Below, in pieces: positions 60,552 to 64,000 of a DNA stretch of 64,000 bases (its first letter is position 1; each line of letters starts with the position of its first letter). The position numbers and the translations under genes were made by a program. Below the pieces are notes generated by a model. The model searched no databases. It worked only from the letters and a program-made list of their open reading frames with translations, and was not told the origin of the DNA. This DNA comes from Tunicatimonas sp964551335 (GTDB lineage Bacteria > Bacteroidota > Bacteroidia > Cytophagales > Cyclobacteriaceae): the NCBI GenBank assembly GCA_964551335.1, contig CAZKCO010000024.1, positions 1 to 64,000 on the forward strand. The letters run 5' to 3'.

Positions 60552-61999
60552 TAATTGACCGGGTTAGATTCCGAAACCCTTTCTTCTTCAGAAGTACTAC
60601 CTACCAGTTCGTGCTCAATTTCTTCCAGTGATTTACCTTTGGTTTCGGGGAGAATCAGATATAGCACCACAAAACCTACCGCACAGATTAGTCCGTAGAG
60701 CCAGAAGTTATTGGCCCACCCCAGGTTTTCTTTGATGGTTGGGAAACTAAAGGTCAGCGTAAAATTACCTACCCAGTGGGCAAAGGCCGCAATGGACATT
60801 GCCGCGCCCCGGATACGATTAGGAAAAATTTCCGACAGTACCACCCACAGCAAGGGGGCCAATGTAATTGAGTAAAACAACACATTCGCCAGCACCAGCA
60901 GTACAATCACCAAACCCTGATAGTCAGCATAGAAACAGTAACCGATAAGGGCATAGACCATCGCCATAGAAGAAGTGCCGAACAGCAGCAGCGTTTTGCG
61001 CCCCAGTTTATCTACCGTGGCCATGGTAATGAGCACCGCCAGCACCATCACCGTACCAATCACCACAATGTTAAGCATCATCTGCTGGAGGTTGTAGCCC
61101 GCCGCCTGGAAAATATCAGCGGCGTAGTAGATAATCACGTTCAGTCCGCTCCACTGCTGTAAGAACGACAGAAACACTCCCAAACCCACCAGCTTCAGAA
61201 TTCGGCTATTAAGTAGCTCTTTAAAGTTTACGTGAGACACATCTTCCTTAGAAAGGGTAAGCTTTACTTCAGCCACCTGCTCTCGGGCAAAGTCACTTCC
61301 GCCAATCTTTTGGAGTACCGTTTCAGCTTCGGCACTCCGCCCGTTCTTCACCAGCCAACGCACACTTTCGGGCACCAAAAACATCAGGGCAAAGAAGGCA
61401 AAGGCCGGTATAGCTTCTACGCCGAACATCCAACGCCAGCCGGCTTGCCCACTCCAGCTTTGGGCGATTACTTCGGTAGTGGCATCCACCGGCAAAGCCG
61501 TATCCAGCAGCGAAATGCGCCAGTTCACAATCTGCGCCATCAGCACTCCAATCATTACCAGCAGTTGGTTGATCGTGACGAACATACCCCGCTTCTCCGG
61601 GGGAGAAACTTCGGCGATGTACATGGGCGAGAGGTTCAGGGCAATACCCATTGCCACTCCCCCGATGATACGGTAGACATTAAACCAGGTAAAATCCGAC
61701 GCCAGGGCAGTGCCCAAAGCCGACAAGGTAAATAGTGCCCCGGAAAATATCAGCAGACGTTTACGTCCGTAACGGTCGCTAAGCGCCACGCAGGCCAAAG
61801 CCCCTACCATACAACCTACCAATGCTGAACTGGTACCCCACCCTTGCAATGCCGGAGTATTTAGCTGAAAGAAGGGTTCATAAAAGGGCTTAGCCCCGCC
61901 TACCACGACCCAGTCGTAGCCAAAAAGAAAACCGCCCAAAGCGGCCGTAAGACTGATTAACCAAAGATAAGTCTGATTGTAGGTAGTTGATTGCGGCAT
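60548..61999 (-). CDS. sugar porter-family MFS transporter
   Basis: This 483-residue protein has twelve hydrophobic segments and all sugar-porter marks: FGYDWVVVGGAK in helix 1, DRYGRKR in the first cytoplasmic loop, PESVRWL before the central loop, LQQWSGLN in helix 7 and the C-terminal PETKGKSLEEIE. It should bring monosaccharides or small glycosides across the inner membrane by proton symport. The gene lies between the regulatory locus and the sulfatases, so it may import the sugar released from the sulfated substrate. Confidence 0.92.
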   Translation of the reverse strand: MPQSTTYNQTYLWLISLTAALGGFLFGYDWVVVGGAKPFYEPFFQLNTPALQGWGTSSALVGCMVGALACVALSDRYGRKRLLIFSGALFTLSALGTALASDFTWFNVYRIIGGVAMGIALNLSPMYIAEVSPPEKRGMFVTINQLLVMIGVLMAQIVNWRISLLDTALPVDATTEVIAQSWSGQAGWRWMFGVEAIPAFAFFALMFLVPESVRWLVKNGRSAEAETVLQKIGGSDFAREQVAEVKLTLSKEDVSHVNFKELLNSRILKLVGLGVFLSFLQQWSGLNVIIYYAADIFQAAGYNLQQMMLNIVVIGTVMVLAVLITMATVDKLGRKTLLLFGTSSMAMVYALIGYCFYADYQGLVIVLLVLANVLFYSITLAPLLWVVLSEIFPNRIRGAAMSIAAFAHWVGNFTLTFSFPTIKENLGWANNFWLYGLICAVGFVVLYLILPETKGKSLEEIEHELVGSTSEEERVSESNPVNY

Positions 62000-62015
62000 T
62001 AGTTATGAGTTTAAA

Positions 62016-62064
62016 GTTTCAAGTTACAGGTTTCAAGCTATTTTTAAAACCTGCAACTTGAAAC
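62016..62064. terminator. long hairpin between sulfatase and MFS genes
   Basis: GTTTCAAGTTACAGGTTT (62016-62033) pairs with AAACCTGCAACTTGAAAC (62047-62064), with one mismatch in 18 bp. It sits between two minus-strand genes and could terminate or protect mRNA. Similar TTTCAAG/CAGGTTT repeats are common in Bacteroidota intergenic DNA. Confidence 0.5.
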
Positions 62065-62077
62065 CTGAAACCTATAG

Positions 62078-63577
62078 TTAGTACTTCTCAATCGGCACCA
62101 TATTCCAACTTTCCCGAGGGGCCTGATGGAACTTTTGAATAGCATTTAGTAGCTTCTCTTCAATTTCCGGATGCTGACCTCGCAGGTTATAGAGTTCGCG
62201 GTGGTCCTGGGCCAGGTTAAACAGTTCGGTGGGCTGCAGGCTGTCGGTGAGTAGTTTCCATTTTCCGTCTAGAGCGACTGAAGTAGCGTAGGGAGTAGGT
62301 TTTGGTCCCTGATTCTGGAAGTGGGTGTATAAGTCCATCTGCCACAGCAGAGGCTCTCGTTCTACCTCGGCTTGCTCATCCATCAGTACTGGCAGCATAT
62401 TTACTCCGTCCAAGTCATTAGGTAGCTGATCTACTACGGCTACGTGGGCAATCGTGGGTAACAGGTCGGCCATGTGCATGGGATGAAAGCGGTGTTGCCC
62501 GGTGGGAATATGCTTCGGCCACACGGCAAACATCGGCACCCGGATGCCGCCTTCGTGCAAGTCGGTCTTCCCCCCTTTAAAAGGTCCCGGACTCCCTTGA
62601 TAAGCCGGCCCATTGTCGGAAGTGAACACGATAAAGGTGTTTTCCATCAAGCCATTTTCTTTCAGATGATTTATCAGGCGGCCAATCTGGGCATCCAGAT
62701 GAGAAACCATTGAACGGAAATACAGTTGGTCGCCCTCGACACCTAGTGCTTTATACTTGGATAAGTGCGGTTCGGGAGCGGGTTCGTAGGGGGTGTGGGG
62801 CACATCAAACCAGAGATTCAGGAAGAAGGGCTGATCTCTGGCTTGCCAACCGTCAATGAGGTTAATGGCTTCATTTACTTTGATCTCCGTCCAGTGCTTA
62901 TCGATCGGCGGTACCCGCTCATCGTTTCTAAACAAATATTTTCCTCCTTCCCGATACAATTTTCGTTCCTGGATGAGGCGGGGGCGAATAGGTGCTCCCT
63001 CTATGTTTGTCAGATAATGATCAAAACCCTGCTGCAGCGGGCCAGGGATAGCCTCTTGCCCAAGCTGCCTTCGCTCAATATCCGACAGCCGTAAGCCTCC
63101 CAAGTGCCATTTACCGATATGGGCCGTAGCATAACCTGCTTCCCCTAACACCTCCGGCAGCGTTCGAGCAGCAATAGGCAAATGATCAATACTATCGCGG
63201 AAGTGCTGGCGAATATTGAAGCGTAGCGGAAACTTACCGGTGAGCAGACAGGCCCGGGAGGGGGAGCATACCGCCGAGCCGGAGTAAAACTGGGTGAAGC
63301 GAACGCCCATCGCGGCCAGCGAATCCAGGTGAGGGGTTTCAATAGACTGGCTACCATAACTACCCAGATCGCCGTAGCCCAGGTCATCCGTCAGCAAAAC
63401 AATAATGTTAGGTCGAGAAGGGCCAGATGCAATTTCAGAGTTTTCGTTAGCTTTTTGGTTGGTACAGGCTATTGTAACTACGGCGAAGAGTATTATTACA
63501 ATGATGCAGAGTACGGCCCGCTGGTGATGTTGGTTGAGTTGGAGTTTTAGGATTTTCAATTTTCTAGGGTTGATCAA
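62078..63577 (-). CDS. sulfatase (type I, formylglycine-dependent), lipoprotein
   Basis: This 499-residue sulfatase has a lipoprotein-like signal (hydrophobic 21-37, VTIAC with C38). The metal residues D64/D65 lie in LLTDDLGYGDLG. The maturation motif CSPSR (C104, to become formylglycine) is in SAVCSPSRACLLTGKFPLRF. Further marks are HIGKWHLGG and SDNGP. It hydrolyses sulfate esters, here probably on a glycan taken up by SusC/D. It starts 14 bp inside the preceding sulfatase gene, so the two are translationally coupled. An anaerobic sulfatase-maturating enzyme or FGE gene is not in the window. Confidence 0.92.
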   Translation of the reverse strand: MINPRKLKILKLQLNQHHQRAVLCIIVIILFAVVTIACTNQKANENSEIASGPSRPNIIVLLTDDLGYGDLGSYGSQSIETPHLDSLAAMGVRFTQFYSGSAVCSPSRACLLTGKFPLRFNIRQHFRDSIDHLPIAARTLPEVLGEAGYATAHIGKWHLGGLRLSDIERRQLGQEAIPGPLQQGFDHYLTNIEGAPIRPRLIQERKLYREGGKYLFRNDERVPPIDKHWTEIKVNEAINLIDGWQARDQPFFLNLWFDVPHTPYEPAPEPHLSKYKALGVEGDQLYFRSMVSHLDAQIGRLINHLKENGLMENTFIVFTSDNGPAYQGSPGPFKGGKTDLHEGGIRVPMFAVWPKHIPTGQHRFHPMHMADLLPTIAHVAVVDQLPNDLDGVNMLPVLMDEQAEVEREPLLWQMDLYTHFQNQGPKPTPYATSVALDGKWKLLTDSLQPTELFNLAQDHRELYNLRGQHPEIEEKLLNAIQKFHQAPRESWNMVPIEKY

Positions 63578-64000
63578 AAGGTGACGGAAAGTTTGGGTTA
63601 GGGGTACGATGGTTCATCATAATAGAATCCAGCTGGGCGGCGATAGCCGGATGCTCGGAAGCAACGTTGGTTTCTTCACCTGGATCGGCTCGTAAGTCAT
63701 ACAGTTCCACCTGATAAGCATCGCTTTCGTCCGGCTTTTTGACCGCTTTCCACTGATCCATTCTCACTGCCTGCCAGAAGTAGGGAATGGGAAACTCAAA
63801 ATACAAATAATCGTGCTCAGGCTGAGCTTCGCCCCGCAGTTCGGGAAGTATGGATATGCCGTTGTTGGGCGGGGTTTCTACTCCGGCCATTTCACAGAAG
63901 GTAGGCATAAAGTCCCACAGCGCTGATGGGTGATCAGAGGTACGCCCCGACTCAATCGTACCTGTCCAACGAGCAACCAGCGGCATGCGAATACCACCCT
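63564..64000 (-). CDS. sulfatase, C-terminal part (gene runs off the window)
   Basis: Only the last ~145 codons lie in the window. The frame is open up to the right edge and reads GGIRMPLVARWTG at its upstream end, the conserved sulfatase segment, so the first visible Met is internal. The remaining text (SALWDFMPTFCEMAG, LRADPGEETNVAS) is the C-terminal subdomain of type I sulfatases. The active-site cysteine would be upstream, outside the window. Its stop overlaps the next sulfatase by 14 bp. Confidence 0.9.
   Translation of the reverse strand, partial: GGIRMPLVARWTGTIESGRTSDHPSALWDFMPTFCEMAGVETPPNNGISILPELRGEAQPEHDYLYFEFPIPYFWQAVRMDQWKAVKKPDESDAYQVELYDLRADPGEETNVASEHPAIAAQLDSIMMNHRTPNPNFPSPFDQP

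Noticed and set aside
1..64000. tRNA, rRNA or riboswitch genes
   Set aside because: I saw no tRNA-like cloverleaf with a T-loop consensus, no rRNA sequence and no riboswitch core in the intergenic regions I read. A covariance-model search would be needed to exclude small RNAs.

Overview
The window looks like a chromosome segment of a Bacteroidota bacterium, most likely a marine member of the Cytophagales. The evidence is three giant secreted proteins with type IX secretion (T9SS) C-terminal sorting domains, a SusC/SusD pair with FecR and an ECF sigma factor, a BlaI/M56 pair with a TonB-like C-terminus, and a moderate GC content with AT-rich intergenic regions. The order-level assignment is an inference. 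I saw no rRNA, tRNA, CRISPR array or complete insertion sequence.

Layout. 1-2.2 kb: a 5'-truncated M20 amidohydrolase and a P-loop protein. 2.2-11.3 kb: a universal stress protein, then a sulfur module made of a TauE permease, an MBL-rhodanese, a thioredoxin, a split YeeE/YedE thiosulfate-type transporter, a TsdA-like dihaem cytochrome, an OprD-like porin and a sulfide:quinone oxidoreductase. 11.4-24.1 kb: three head-to-tail paralogous surface proteins of about 1100-1530 residues. 24.3-37 kb: a bactofilin-like membrane protein, four more Usp-type proteins or partners, PerM and Na/Pi transporters, an E2-like acyltransferase, a zinc alcohol dehydrogenase, a DUF2383 protein, a bestrophin and a lone receiver protein. 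36.9-39.1 kb: an M56/BlaI pair with three operator palindromes. 39.1-42 kb and 45.5-46.1 kb: an accessory zone with a 41-bp palindromic tandem array, REP-like hairpin elements, one intact DUF6883/DUF4926 pair, a second pair whose DUF6883 gene carries an in-frame stop, and a third DUF4926 relic. 43.1-53 kb: a minus-strand sugar catabolic cluster (Gfo/Idh/MocA dehydrogenase, two TIM-barrel isomerase/epimerases, a cupin-type isomerase, a DUF4432 epimerase-like protein, a DUF1080 hydrolase and a PVC-type cytochrome c protein). 53.3-64 kb: FecR, SusC, SusD, an ECF sigma factor, a sugar-porter MFS protein and two sulfatases, together a likely locus for sulfated glycans or glycosides.

The most interesting cross-cutting signal is a 12-bp Crp/Fnr-type palindrome, TGAY-N4-RTCA. 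It occurs ten times in the first 37 kb, each time 35-140 bp upstream of a start codon. It links the sulfide oxidoreductase, the Usp genes, the alcohol dehydrogenase and the lone receiver with all three giant T9SS proteins and the bactofilin operon. I noticed none in the sugar cluster. This suggests one redox- or nucleotide-sensing regulon that coordinates sulfide and stress metabolism with cell-surface proteins.
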